DNA of 28,255 nt from assembly GCA_937902665.1 (NCBI GenBank), contig CALELM010000032.1:1-28255 (forward strand), read 5' to 3'. The translations under genes and the position numbers were made by a program. Within the stretch, counting starts at the first letter, position 1; every line of letters begins with the position of its first letter. Under the pieces are notes generated by a model. It worked only from the letters and a program-made list of their open reading frames with translations, ran no database searches and was not told the DNA's origin. This document shows, piece by piece, positions 7,664-16,132 of this stretch. Source of the stretch: an uncultured Selenomonadaceae bacterium. Its GTDB lineage: Bacteria > Bacillota > Negativicutes > Selenomonadales > Selenomonadaceae.

Positions 7664-8542
7664 TCACTTATTTCTTGCAATAAGATATGCTGCCAAATCC
7701 CGCAAAAAATCTGCCTCATCACCAAAATCATCTAGTGCATCTATTGCTTCATCTATCGTACTTCTTGCTAGTTTCTTTGCCTCTTCCAAGGAGGTAAGTG
7801 TTACATAGGTAGACTTGTGGTTGCGTACATCACTTCCCACTGGTTTTCCAAGTTCCGCTTCCGTTCCTACCACATCCAAAATATCATCCGTAATCTGGAA
7901 TGCCAAGCCAAACTTTTCCGCATAAACAGTCAATGCCTTCAGCTGTGCCTCATTTGCACCGGCAAGGATTGCCCCCGAACGAATGGCAGCAAGGAAAAGA
8001 GCTCCCGTCTTTCCCATATGCATTTTTTTGAGTTCGTCCATTGCAATTTGTTCCCCTTCGGACTCAAGATCCATTGCCTGTCCGCCCACCATGCCATTTG
8101 CGCCCGCTGCAACGCTCATCTCATGAACCACAGCCATTTTTGTTTCAGGACTTGCCCCCTCCTGCCGAAGCATAACCTCAAAGGCGAGCGTCAAAAGCGC
8201 ATCTCCTGCCAAAACTGCAATTCCGTCACCATATACCTTGTGATTGGTCAACTTCCCACGACGATAATCATCATCATCCATCGCAGGAAGATCATCATGT
8301 ATCAGGGAATATGTGTGTATCATTTCTATAGCGCAACCAGTCGTAACAAAGGAATCACCGTCCCCGCCAACAGCATCCGCCGCTGCCATCAGCAAAACTG
8401 GTCGCAAACGCTTCCCTCCTGCCATCAAGCTGTATTCCATGGAAGCGCACAACGTCTCATTCATCGTACCCTTTGCGTGAAGTTCCTTTATCAGCTGTTG
8501 CTCTACCAAGTCCAGTCTTTTTTTCCACATCTCTTTCAGCAT
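7664..8542 (-). CDS. ispA: Farnesyl diphosphate synthase (geranyltranstransferase)
   Basis: The 292-residue trans-prenyltransferase joins IPP to DMAPP and GPP, making farnesyl diphosphate for undecaprenyl and quinone side chains. Visible are GGKRLRP (IPP binding), the first Asp-rich motif DDLPAMDDDD with RRG after it, and the second DDILD. The start ATG is eight bases after AAAGGGG, which overlaps the xseB stop. The order xseA-xseB-ispA-dxs is widespread in Firmicutes and Proteobacteria. Confidence 0.95.
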   Translation of the reverse strand: MLKEMWKKRLDLVEQQLIKELHAKGTMNETLCASMEYSLMAGGKRLRPVLLMAAADAVGGDGDSFVTTGCAIEMIHTYSLIHDDLPAMDDDDYRRGKLTNHKVYGDGIAVLAGDALLTLAFEVMLRQEGASPETKMAVVHEMSVAAGANGMVGGQAMDLESEGEQIAMDELKKMHMGKTGALFLAAIRSGAILAGANEAQLKALTVYAEKFGLAFQITDDILDVVGTEAELGKPVGSDVRNHKSTYVTLTSLEEAKKLARSTIDEAIDALDDFGDEADFLRDLAAYLIARNK

Positions 8543-8547
8543 TTCTA

Positions 8548-8784
8548 TTACCCCTTTATCTCCAAAAGCTCTTCGGAATATTTCCCCGCATCATCTTTTA
8601 CTAAAAGATCCACCGTCTGCTCCGCACGATTCAAAATATCCATGCACTTCTTGGAAAGGTTTACGCCTTCTGAATAATTTTTCATTAAATCAGCTAAATT
8701 CATATCTCCGCTTTCCATAGCAGCAACAATCTGTTCCAGCCTCTCTAAGTTCTCCTCAAAGGAAGGCTCTTTTTTTCTTGGCAT
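8548..8784 (-). CDS. xseB: Exodeoxyribonuclease VII small subunit
   Basis: The product is about 78 residues, with the family signature SFEENLERLEQIVAAMESGDMNL near the N-terminus and two long helices. Several XseB chains bind one XseA chain in the exo VII complex, which degrades single-stranded DNA in both directions. The frame overlaps the end of xseA, typical of translational coupling. ATG 8784 is chosen, but a GTG two codons earlier is possible because the AGGAAG site suits either. Confidence 0.93.
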   Translation of the reverse strand: MPRKKEPSFEENLERLEQIVAAMESGDMNLADLMKNYSEGVNLSKKCMDILNRAEQTVDLLVKDDAGKYSEELLEIKG

Positions 8785-9989
8785 ACCCACACATCTTCCT
8801 TTCCAATGGAATCAACAACAGCCCGCAAATCGCCATCCGTAAAATGCAGTTCCAAGCAATCCCCCACATTCACATTCTTGACGCTGTGAATAATTTTCCC
8901 CTGATGCTCCACAATGGAATACCCTCGATATAACACCCTTGCAGGATTCAGCAAATCCAACTTCCCCATTTGCGTTTCAAAAAAAGCTCTTTTCTCTTTA
9001 AGGCTCTGATCCGCCAGCCGCAAAACCTTTTGGAATAAATAATCCAGTTCCTGCTTTTTCGTATCCAGCAAACAATTTGGATGAAGAAAAGTTCGATTCT
9101 GCTGCAGCTTCTCCAAAAGCAGGCGTTTCCCCTGCAATATCCTTTGCGAAGCAGTTCTCATACGAATCCGCAAGCCGTCCACAGAAGAAATCAATTCACG
9201 GACATCCGGCACGATAAGCTCAGCTGCATGGGATGGGGTTGCCGCGCGTACATCACTGGCAAAATCTGACAGTGTATAATCCGTTTCATGCCCAACCGCT
9301 GAAACCACAGGAATCACAGACGATGCGATAGCCCGTACTACGATTTCTTCATTGAATGACCACAGATCCTCTGCTGAGCCTCCGCCACGGCCAACAATCA
9401 GCACATCTACTGGATATTTCTTGTTGAAAAAGCGTATCCCTCGCGCAATTTGCTCTGCAGCCCCGTCCCCCTGCACCTGCGACGGATACAAGACCAGCTG
9501 CACATGTGGATTCCGACGCTTTGCAACCTTAAAAATATCTCGCAGGACAGCCCCTGAGCTTGATGTCACAATACCTATTCGCCTCGGGAAAAAAGGAAGT
9601 GGCTTCTTTTTGCTGGAATCAAACAATCCTTCCTTTTCCAGCCGGGCTTTCAGCTGCTCAAATGCCAGTGCCAACGCACCAACCCCTTCAGGAACCAGCT
9701 GATTCACATAAAGCTGGTAAACTCCATCACGCTCATAAACGGAAATACGGCCATCTGCCACCACCAGCATCCCATTCTCCGGCTGGAATTTCAAATATTG
9801 CGCATTTCCCCGAAACATAACGCATTTGATGCAGGAGCTTTCATCCTTCAACGTAAAATAGCAATGCCCTGAACTGTATCGCTTAAAATTGGATATCTCC
9901 CCACGAAGCAAGATGTGATGAAATTCAGTCTCGCGATCAAATAAATTCTGTATAAACTTTGTAACATCGCTTACACTATAAATCGTCAC
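8745..9989 (-). CDS. xseA: Exodeoxyribonuclease VII large subunit
   Basis: The 414-residue catalytic subunit has an N-terminal OB-fold (YSVSDVTKFIQNLFDRE...LRGEISNFKRYSSGHCYFTLKD). The catalytic domain contains RIGIVTSSSGAVLRD, VGRGGGSAEDLWSFNEE and GHETDYTLSDFASDVRAATPSHAAEL. A coiled-coil segment follows, and a C-terminal LNPARVLYRGYS repeat. The start is a GTG six bases after GGAGGG; upstream in-frame codons run into the terminator hairpin. The hairpin at 10011-10037 lies just ahead of it, leaving almost no room for a separate promoter. Confidence 0.95.
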   Translation of the reverse strand: MTIYSVSDVTKFIQNLFDRETEFHHILLRGEISNFKRYSSGHCYFTLKDESSCIKCVMFRGNAQYLKFQPENGMLVVADGRISVYERDGVYQLYVNQLVPEGVGALALAFEQLKARLEKEGLFDSSKKKPLPFFPRRIGIVTSSSGAVLRDIFKVAKRRNPHVQLVLYPSQVQGDGAAEQIARGIRFFNKKYPVDVLIVGRGGGSAEDLWSFNEEIVVRAIASSVIPVVSAVGHETDYTLSDFASDVRAATPSHAAELIVPDVRELISSVDGLRIRMRTASQRILQGKRLLLEKLQQNRTFLHPNCLLDTKKQELDYLFQKVLRLADQSLKEKRAFFETQMGKLDLLNPARVLYRGYSIVEHQGKIIHSVKNVNVGDCLELHFTDGDLRAVVDSIGKEDVWVCQEKKSLPLRRT

Positions 9990-10010
9990 GATTTCCCTCC
10001 ATGCATTAAG

Positions 10011-10037
10011 AAAAAAGCCAGACACAAAAAGTCTGGC
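10011..10037 (-). terminator. Intrinsic terminator between nusB and xseA
   Basis: On the minus strand GCCAGAC and GTCTGGC form a 7-bp stem with a 7-nt loop, followed by TTTTTT. The T run ends about 20 nt before the xseA ribosome binding site, so xseA needs read-through or a promoter inside nusB. Confidence 0.8.
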
Positions 10038-10047
10038 ATAGAAATCT

Positions 10048-10470
10048 TTACCTTACCATCGCACCTAAGATTCCATTCACAAAACGTGCGGAATCATCCG
10101 TACCATACTGTTTTGCAAGCTCTACCGCCTCATTGATTGCAATGTTCGGTGTCAGCTTTTCTTCACTGAACTTCATCTCATAAGCAGCAATGCGGGCAAT
10201 ATTGCGGTCAATTGCCGCCATACGTTCCACTTTCCAATCATGAGAGGATTGCCCTATCAACGAATCGACCTTTTCCAGATTGCTTCTGGTTCCCTGAACG
10301 ATCCTCTTGGCATATTCCCTGTCATTCTCGGAAAGCTTTGGGCTTTCCTCAATCGCCGCATCAAAAGCCAGCATCTCATACGCCTCTGCTTGCTCGTCAT
10401 TCTCACCATGATTCAAGTCCAACTGGAAAAGTGCTTTCAAAGCTACCTCACGTGCCTGTCTACGACTCAT
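10048..10470 (-). CDS. nusB: Transcription antitermination factor NusB
   Basis: The 140-residue all-helical RNA-binding protein acts with NusE (S10) at boxA during rRNA transcription. Visible are the N-terminal SRRQAREVALKALFQ and the C-terminal family end with TPNIAINEAVELAKQYGTDDSARFVNGILG. AGGAAGG precedes the ATG by five bases. It closes the asp23-amaP-DUF2273 unit and is followed by a terminator. Confidence 0.95.
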   Translation of the reverse strand: MSRRQAREVALKALFQLDLNHGENDEQAEAYEMLAFDAAIEESPKLSENDREYAKRIVQGTRSNLEKVDSLIGQSSHDWKVERMAAIDRNIARIAAYEMKFSEEKLTPNIAINEAVELAKQYGTDDSARFVNGILGAMVR

Positions 10471-10491
10471 ACGACCCTTCCTAACTGTGTA

Positions 10492-10743
10492 TTACCACCG
10501 TTGAAAATTTTTAGGAACAACACGATTCAAAATATCCATGGCACTATCTCCTCGGTCAAAACAAATCCCAAGATAAAGCCCAAGCGATCCACATAGCAGT
10601 ACAAACAACGTACTGAAAAAGCCGAAAATCAAAACTGATATTCCTGCAACGCATCCCAAAAACAGTCCCACTGCCTTGCAACGGTGATCTTTCCAAATGT
10701 GAGCTGCTGTTTCCTTAAGCTCAAGGATTATCTCTTCTTTCAT
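10492..10743 (-). CDS. DUF2273 small membrane protein
   Basis: The 83-residue protein has a short charged N-terminus and two hydrophobic segments (AVGLFLGCVAGISVLIFGFF and TLFVLLCGSLGLYLGICF), followed by FDRG. This matches the small membrane proteins found between amaP and nusB in Firmicute alkaline-shock operons. GGGGG lies five bases before the ATG; an upstream in-frame start has no such site and overlaps amaP. Its role is probably structural, at the membrane with AmaP and Asp23. Confidence 0.85.
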   Translation of the reverse strand: MKEEIILELKETAAHIWKDHRCKAVGLFLGCVAGISVLIFGFFSTLFVLLCGSLGLYLGICFDRGDSAMDILNRVVPKNFQRW

Positions 10744-10759
10744 CTTATCCCCCACGAAT

Positions 10760-11335
10760 TCAGACAACACGCCTCTTATTTTCTACTGGGGCATTGGAAA
10801 TATCCGTAACAGAAACCCCAACCGGAACCTCCAAAAAACCTAACGCAGCCCTCAACTGATCCTGTATACGTTCTATCACCTGATCAGAAACCTCCGATAC
10901 ATTCGCACCAACCAAAAGCACCAGCTGCGCATCGACCCGAATCGAGGTTTTTTCACCTGAATATTGATATACCTTAGCAGTCGCAGCCCTGACCTTCGCA
11001 ACAGCAAGTGCTTCACGCTCAACCAATCTTTGTACTGCTGCAAGCGATACATTCACTATCCCCTTGCCATTGCTCACAACAACGACATCTTCCCCAGAGA
11101 CGACCTGCTTTTTCGATGAACCCTTAGAAAACAAACTATACAGAACAAAGTAAGCGCTCACCGCAGCCAAAACGATTGCTGCATTCAGCATTTCCTGCCT
11201 TGACAGCAAGAATTTCAATTCATTCATCCAAACACTCTCCGGCAGGATATGGTTGCATGCCGCAACGATGCCAAGCGATAAGATGCCAACAAACAAGGCA
11301 TAAAAAAACCATAAAAAACGATGGAATACCCCCAT
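10760..11335 (-). CDS. amaP: Alkaline shock response membrane anchor protein AmaP
   Basis: The 191-residue protein has two N-terminal membrane segments (FLWFFYALFVGILSLGIVAA and LNAAIVLAAVSAYFVLYSLF). A cytoplasmic domain follows that resembles Asp23 (GIVNVSLAAVQRLVEREALAV, VRAATAKVY, QVIERIQDQLRAALGF). In Staphylococcus AmaP tethers Asp23 to the membrane. The neighbouring asp23 and DUF2273 genes support the call. GAGG is eight bases from the ATG. Confidence 0.88.
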   Translation of the reverse strand: MGVFHRFLWFFYALFVGILSLGIVAACNHILPESVWMNELKFLLSRQEMLNAAIVLAAVSAYFVLYSLFSKGSSKKQVVSGEDVVVVSNGKGIVNVSLAAVQRLVEREALAVAKVRAATAKVYQYSGEKTSIRVDAQLVLLVGANVSEVSDQVIERIQDQLRAALGFLEVPVGVSVTDISNAPVENKRRVV

Positions 11336-11353
11336 AGCTTCAGCCTCTTTTTC

Positions 11354-11755
11354 TTAATGAACGCGTACTTCCTCTATTTTAGGTTCTTCATCAGGAAAGC
11401 CAACTCCCTGAACATGGACATTCACTTCCACCACAGAAAGACCTGTCATCGTCTCGATTGCCTTCTTTACATTTTCCTGTGCAGCCAACGCAACATCCGG
11501 AATGCGAACACCATATTTTACGATAACGTAAAGATCAACAGCAGCCTCACGCTCACCGACTTCAACCTTTACGCCCTTGGCAAAGTTCTTACGGCCGAGA
11601 ATCTCAGCAATTCCTCCGACCAAGCCACCGCTCATTCCAGCGATGCCCTCAATTTCCGTAGCAGCCAATCCTGCAATAATGCTGACGACCTCATCAGCAA
11701 TACGAACGGTTCCAAGTCCCGACTCTTTCTTTACAACAGCTTTTTCCTTTTCCAT
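11354..11755 (-). CDS. Asp23/Gls24 family envelope stress protein
   Basis: The 133-residue cytosolic protein has the family start GTVRIADEVVSIIAGLAATEIEGIAGMSGG and the end VVEVNVHVQGVGFPDEE. Asp23 proteins polymerise at the membrane through AmaP and respond to cell-wall stress. GGAGGG precedes the ATG by seven bases. It heads the unit asp23-amaP-DUF2273-nusB. The region between it and efp carries the efp terminator, so its promoter should lie at 11760-11860, where I see only weak candidates. Confidence 0.92.
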   Translation of the reverse strand: MEKEKAVVKKESGLGTVRIADEVVSIIAGLAATEIEGIAGMSGGLVGGIAEILGRKNFAKGVKVEVGEREAAVDLYVIVKYGVRIPDVALAAQENVKKAIETMTGLSVVEVNVHVQGVGFPDEEPKIEEVRVH

Positions 11756-11859
11756 AGTAAAACCCTCCTCAGGTATATTTTAAAATTGCTCTTATCTCTT
11801 ATTTCGCCATATAACAAAAAAATCCTGCCTAAAAAGCAAAATATCTAAAAATATCGCAA

Positions 11860-11893
11860 AACAAAATGCTGCAGCATAAAAATGCGGCAGCAT
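11860..11893 (-). terminator. Intrinsic terminator of efp
   Basis: On the minus strand ATGCTGC and GCAGCAT pair, with one mismatch before an inner GCAT/ATGC and a TTTT loop, followed by TTTTGTTTTG. It closes the mltG-to-efp unit 30 bases after the efp stop. Confidence 0.78.
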
Positions 11894-11923
11894 CGAGTAA
11901 CTAAAAATAAATTTTACAGCAAA

Positions 11924-12481
11924 TTACGCACGTTCAATATAGTTTCCTGTACGCGTATCAATGCGAAGGACATCGCCCTCATTTACAAAGAGAGGAACAC
12001 GCACTTCATAGCCTGTCTCAACCTTTGCCATCTTTGTAGCGCCTGTAGCAGTATTGCCCTTGACGCTAGGCTCACATTCCACGACCTTCAGGTTGACAGA
12101 ATTCGGCAGGCTGATGCCGATGATACGTCCCTTGAAGGACTGGATGCTGACATCCATGTTCTCCATGAGATAGTTCAATGCATCTCCCAGCTGTTCAGAG
12201 GAAAGTTCCGTCTGCTCATAGGTCTCCGAATCCATAAACGTGTACACGCCATCCGACTCATAAAGATACTGCATGCTGCGCGTATCAAGATGTGCCGCCG
12301 GCATCTTCTCGTTCGGATTGAAGGTACGTTCAACAACAGCACCCGTCTCAACGTTCTTGATCTTTGTACGCACGAAAGCGGCACCCTTGCCCGGCTTTAC
12401 ATGCTGGAAGTCCACGACCTGCCAAACACCGCCATCAATTTCGATCGTCAAACCTGTGCGAAAATCTGTACTTGAAATCAT
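11924..12481 (-). CDS. efp: Elongation factor P
   Basis: The 185-residue three-domain factor rescues ribosomes stalled at proline runs. Domain I has the exposed loop HVKPGKGAAFVRTK with Lys32 at the tip, the residue modified in many bacteria. The C-terminal signature GLSLPNSVNLKV-like (ISLPNSVNLKVVECEPSVKGNTA) is present. GGAGG is ten bases from the ATG at 12481; an upstream ATG at 12505 lies before this site and is rejected. It is preceded by pepP, as in many Firmicutes. Confidence 0.96.
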   Translation of the reverse strand: MISSTDFRTGLTIEIDGGVWQVVDFQHVKPGKGAAFVRTKIKNVETGAVVERTFNPNEKMPAAHLDTRSMQYLYESDGVYTFMDSETYEQTELSSEQLGDALNYLMENMDVSIQSFKGRIIGISLPNSVNLKVVECEPSVKGNTATGATKMAKVETGYEVRVPLFVNEGDVLRIDTRTGNYIERA

Positions 12482-12509
12482 ATGCCTATAACCTCCAAAA
12501 TTCACAAAA

Positions 12510-13583
12510 TCAAATTATCTCTATCAACTGCTTACTGCTCGTTGTCAGCGCCTCGCTGCCCTTATCAGTAACCAGGACAGTATCCTCAATGCGCAAGCCG
12601 CCCCATCCGGGAATATATACACCTGGCTCATTTGTGACAAGCATATTCACCTGCAAGGCTTCACACTTGCTCTTGAACGAGAGTCTCGGCTCTTCATGGA
12701 TCTCAAGACCCAAGCTATGCCCAAGGCCATGCCCAAAATACTGAGCTAAGTTTCTCTCCTTTAGGTATCTCCGAACCGCAAGATCAACCTCACGCCCCGA
12801 AGCATTCGGACGAATCTGGGACAATCCCAAAAGCTGTGCCTGCAGCACGGCATCATAAACCTCACGCTGCCGTCCCGTTGCTGTCCCAACACAAACAGTT
12901 CTCGTGATATCGGAATGATATCCCCCATACACAGCACCGTAATCCATTGTAACAAATTCTCCGGCAACAATCAACTTTTCTGTTGCAATTCCATGTGGCA
13001 GGCTTCCGCGAGTTCCCGAAGCAACAATCGTATCAAATGCAGGCTTCTCAGAGCCTAGCTGCCTCATGCAATTCTCCAGCCGTGCCGCAACCTCCAGCTC
13101 AGAGATCCCCGGGCGAAGAAACGTCAGCACATCCTCAAATGCCTGATCTGCAATTTCACATGCCTTTCGGATCAAGGATATTTCCTCTTTGTCCTTGACC
13201 TGTCTCAAATCATCCAGTTGCAGGGAAACCAACTCTCCTTTGTTTCCCAGCAGTGCTGCAAGCTTTTGGTAATTCTCATAAAGAAGCGCATTGCCTTCAA
13301 AGGCAATCCTCTTGCCATCCAATTTCCCCAAAAGCTCTGCGGTCTTTTTCCAAAGTCCCTCTTTTTGCTCAACAACTTCATATAACGGCGCTTGCTGTGC
13401 TGCCTGCTCCGTATAACGGGAATCCGTAACCAAAATGGCATGTTTTCTTGTGATAACAAGATTCGTGTCATCCCCGCGAAACCCGCTGAAATAATGCAGA
13501 TGAGCCAGCTTGTTCACAACAACAGCATCCACCTGCTGCTGCTCCAGAAAAGCCCGCAAAGCCGCCAAACGAGATGCTGTCAT
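12510..13583 (-). CDS. Xaa-Pro aminopeptidase / prolidase family (M24B)
   Basis: The 357-residue enzyme removes residues next to proline. The N-terminal creatinase-like domain (to about 125) precedes a pita-bread domain with all five metal ligands: Asp214 (TMDYG), Asp225 (HSDITRT), His289 (GHGLGHSLG), Glu319 (TNEPGVY) and Glu333 (RIEDT). Its start ATG overlaps the aroQ stop (AAATGA). Pairing with efp, which handles polyproline synthesis, is a frequent arrangement. Confidence 0.93.
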   Translation of the reverse strand: MTASRLAALRAFLEQQQVDAVVVNKLAHLHYFSGFRGDDTNLVITRKHAILVTDSRYTEQAAQQAPLYEVVEQKEGLWKKTAELLGKLDGKRIAFEGNALLYENYQKLAALLGNKGELVSLQLDDLRQVKDKEEISLIRKACEIADQAFEDVLTFLRPGISELEVAARLENCMRQLGSEKPAFDTIVASGTRGSLPHGIATEKLIVAGEFVTMDYGAVYGGYHSDITRTVCVGTATGRQREVYDAVLQAQLLGLSQIRPNASGREVDLAVRRYLKERNLAQYFGHGLGHSLGLEIHEEPRLSFKSKCEALQVNMLVTNEPGVYIPGWGGLRIEDTVLVTDKGSEALTTSSKQLIEII

Positions 13584-14026
13584 TTCTCCGCCCCCTTGAG
13601 CTTGCGAATGGCTGCTTCCAATGCCGCCATATAGCTATCTGCGCCCAATCCGCAAATTTGCCCCAAAACTACGGGAGCAATTACCGAATGATGCCTAAAT
13701 TCTTCTCTCCTATGGATATTGGAAAGATGCACCTCTATCACAGGAACATCCACTGCCCCAATGGCATCCCGCAGGGCTATGCTGTAGTGCGTATAGGCTG
13801 CTGCATTCAGCAAAATAAAGTCATACTTCCCATAGGCTTCCTGTATCGCATCTACGAGAGCGCCTTCATGATTGGACTGAAAGAAATCTATGCCTATCCC
13901 TGCCTCCTTCGCACGCTTTTCCATCATCTGGTTGATATCTGCCAACGTCGTATGTCCATAAATTTCCGGTTCTCTCGTTCCAAGCAAGTTTAAGTTTGGG
14001 CCATGCAATACCAATATATTCTTCAA
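13580..14026 (-). CDS. aroQ: Type II 3-dehydroquinate dehydratase
   Basis: The 148-residue enzyme catalyses the third step of the shikimate pathway and forms a dodecamer. Visible are GPNLNLLGTREPEIYG (catalytic Tyr23 and Arg18), NAAAYTHYSIALRDA and EVHLSNIHRREEFR with the catalytic His. The start is a TTG seven bases after GGGAG; no ATG fits the conserved MKNILVLHGPN start. The gene overlaps pepP by four bases. Confidence 0.95.
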   Translation of the reverse strand: MKNILVLHGPNLNLLGTREPEIYGHTTLADINQMMEKRAKEAGIGIDFFQSNHEGALVDAIQEAYGKYDFILLNAAAYTHYSIALRDAIGAVDVPVIEVHLSNIHRREEFRHHSVIAPVVLGQICGLGADSYMAALEAAIRKLKGAEK

Positions 14027-14044
14027 GTTTCTTCTCCCTTCCCG

Positions 14045-14317
14045 TCAGCTGCGCACACGAAAATCTGTCTCATCATCTTCAACAGTCCTTGGTTCCAAGG
14101 AAAGCGTATCGACACGGATAAAGCCGTTCCCTCTCCTTATTCGCTCTGTAAGCAGATCAATAGCAGACTGCTCTCCCTGCAATTCCATCGTAACCGTTCC
14201 GTCTGACATGTTTTTTACCCAACCGGTAATCCCAAGCTCTCTCGCTCCTATCTGCACAAAGAGACGAAAGCCAACCCCCTGCACACGCCCGATTGCCCGA
14301 CCATAGTACCTAACCAT
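14045..14317 (-). CDS. acyP: Acylphosphatase
   Basis: The 90-residue enzyme hydrolyses acyl phosphates. It has GRVQGVGFRLF, with the phosphate-binding loop and catalytic Arg, and GWVKNMSDGTV, with the catalytic Asn. Length is typical. It lies four bases after the U32 gene stop, so the two are co-transcribed. Confidence 0.93.
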   Translation of the reverse strand: MVRYYGRAIGRVQGVGFRLFVQIGARELGITGWVKNMSDGTVTMELQGEQSAIDLLTERIRRGNGFIRVDTLSLEPRTVEDDETDFRVRS

Positions 14318-14320
14318 AAG

Positions 14321-15541
14321 CTACACATCCCTTCGAAGAATTGAATATGGCTCTGCTGCGCAGTCCATGCGCACCTTTATTCTTTGCTGGGCATGAGGCG
14401 CAACAGAAATAGCCTCTCCCATATCGTTGTACATAACCTCCAGTTTTTGGCGAAAAGCTTTTCCTTTCGGCTGAAACACCTCTATTTCCTGCCCAAGCTT
14501 CATATTGTTTCTCTGCTCTACTGTCGCAAGCCCCGTACTTTCATCATAATCCAAAACCAAGCCAACAAATTCCGAGGTTTGCAAATACGAAGAATTCCCG
14601 TAGATCTGGTCGTCAGCTGTCGGTTTGCCAAAATAAAACCCTGTCGTATAAGGCCTGTGGGAAACCTTCTCCAATTCCTCCAACCAATCCTTGCGGATTT
14701 CAAAGCCTTCGGGATTTTCAAAATAAGCATCAATTGCCATCCGATAAGCCTTTATGACGCTTGCCGCATAGTGAACGCTCTTCATGCGGCCTTCCACCTT
14801 CAAGCTGTCTACGCCACTTTCCATGAGTTCTCGAATATACGGCAGCAGGCACATATCTTTGGAATTAAAAATGTATGTCCCCCGCTCGTCTTCCAGCACT
14901 GGAAAATACTGTCCGGGACGTGTTTCTTCCACAAGGTAATACTTCCATCTGCATGCCTGCGCGCAGCTCCCACGATTGGCATCCCGACCAGTAAAGTAAT
15001 TACTCATAAGGCAACGTCCGGAATACGAAATGCACATTGCGCCATGCACGAACACTTCAATCTCCGCAGTGCATTTTTTGCGAATTTCCCTGATTTCATT
15101 CATGGATAATTCCCTCGCAAGCACCACACGCTTCGCACCCAGCTTTGCCCAAGCATTGACCGATGCCCAGTTTGTTGTATTTGCCTGCGTGCTGACATGA
15201 AGCTCCAGTTCGGGGAATAGCTCACGCGCCATCATAAAAACACCTATATCCGCCACCAAAACTGCATCTACGGAAATCTCATGCAAATATCCCAAATAAT
15301 CCGGCAGCCGTTCCAAGTCACCATTATGCGGAAAAACATTGACTGTCACATAAACCTTTTTTCCAAGGCTATGAGCAAATGCCACGCCTTCCTTTAACTC
15401 CTCATGCGTAAAATTCCCGCCAAATGCACGGAGTCCAAAGGATTTTCCTCCTAAATATACCGCATCCGCCCCATATAAAAGTGCCATTTTCATCTTTTCA
15501 AGATTGCCGGCCGGTGCCAGTAGCTCAGGTTTTTTTCTCAT
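14321..15541 (-). CDS. trhP: U32 family protein, tRNA uridine 5-hydroxylation (TrhP-like)
   Basis: The 406-residue protein starts with KPELLAPAGNLEKMKMALLYGADAVYLGG and carries the U32 signature EVFVHGAMCISYSGRCLMSN. After that come GSCAQACRWKYYL with clustered Cys and the DSLKVEGRMKS motif. U32 proteins were long called peptidases, but TrhP uses prephenate to form 5-hydroxyuridine at tRNA position 34. The next gene upstream matches TrmR, which methylates that group, so this assignment is preferred over collagenase. B. subtilis has two adjacent copies (yrrN, yrrO); only one is seen here. Its ATG overlaps the end of the methyltransferase gene. Confidence 0.85.
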   Translation of the reverse strand: MRKKPELLAPAGNLEKMKMALLYGADAVYLGGKSFGLRAFGGNFTHEELKEGVAFAHSLGKKVYVTVNVFPHNGDLERLPDYLGYLHEISVDAVLVADIGVFMMARELFPELELHVSTQANTTNWASVNAWAKLGAKRVVLARELSMNEIREIRKKCTAEIEVFVHGAMCISYSGRCLMSNYFTGRDANRGSCAQACRWKYYLVEETRPGQYFPVLEDERGTYIFNSKDMCLLPYIRELMESGVDSLKVEGRMKSVHYAASVIKAYRMAIDAYFENPEGFEIRKDWLEELEKVSHRPYTTGFYFGKPTADDQIYGNSSYLQTSEFVGLVLDYDESTGLATVEQRNNMKLGQEIEVFQPKGKAFRQKLEVMYNDMGEAISVAPHAQQRIKVRMDCAAEPYSILRRDV

Positions 15542-16132
15542 TTAGCTTCTCCTCGATACAGCAAGACCGTCACCATCTTTCAAGATTTCCGTAACAAACC
15601 CTTCTGCATTCCCTACCAGTTCTATATATTCCCGCAATCGCTTCACAATGGTCTTGTACCTTCTGGGCGGTTTTTCCTTTGACATGACATAACCACGAAA
15701 AAGCACATTGTCTGCCAATACGGTTGCATGCTCCGACAGCAAGGGCAATACCTTCTTGAAATAATCCACATACTGCCCCTTTGCCGCATCTATAAATACA
15801 AAATCATAGGTATCATGAAGCGTCCCTATCAAATCTGCGGCATCTCCTGCCAAAACAGAAATCCGATCTGCATAGGGAGACTTTGCAAGGAAGCTCCTTG
15901 CTACTGCAGCCCGTTCTTCATCAAGCTCCAAGGAAACGACCTTGGCATCCTCTGCTCCATCTTCCATCATCAAAAGTGCAGAATAACCAATTGCCGTACC
16001 AACCTCCAAAATATTATGCGGGCAGCATTCCTTTACAATACGCCGAAACGCCTGACGGCCATTTTCATTTATGATGGGAACGTGATGCTCGAATGCATAC
16101 CGCTCCATTTCCCTCAATAGCTCTTCCATCAT
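15542..16132 (-). CDS. trmR: O-methyltransferase, tRNA 5-hydroxyuridine methyltransferase (TrmR-like)
   Basis: The 196-residue class I SAM enzyme has motif I ILEVGTAIGYSALLMM, the acidic end of strand 2 (VSLELDEERAAVA), FVFIDAAKGQYVDYF and ADNVLFRG, the pattern of the catechol-type O-methyltransferase family 3. In B. subtilis yrrM (trmR) lies between mltG (yrrL) and the trhP genes. The same order holds here, so it most likely converts ho5U34 to mo5U34 in tRNA. The start ATGATG overlaps the mltG stop. Confidence 0.87.
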   Translation of the reverse strand: MMEELLREMERYAFEHHVPIINENGRQAFRRIVKECCPHNILEVGTAIGYSALLMMEDGAEDAKVVSLELDEERAAVARSFLAKSPYADRISVLAGDAADLIGTLHDTYDFVFIDAAKGQYVDYFKKVLPLLSEHATVLADNVLFRGYVMSKEKPPRRYKTIVKRLREYIELVGNAEGFVTEILKDGDGLAVSRRS

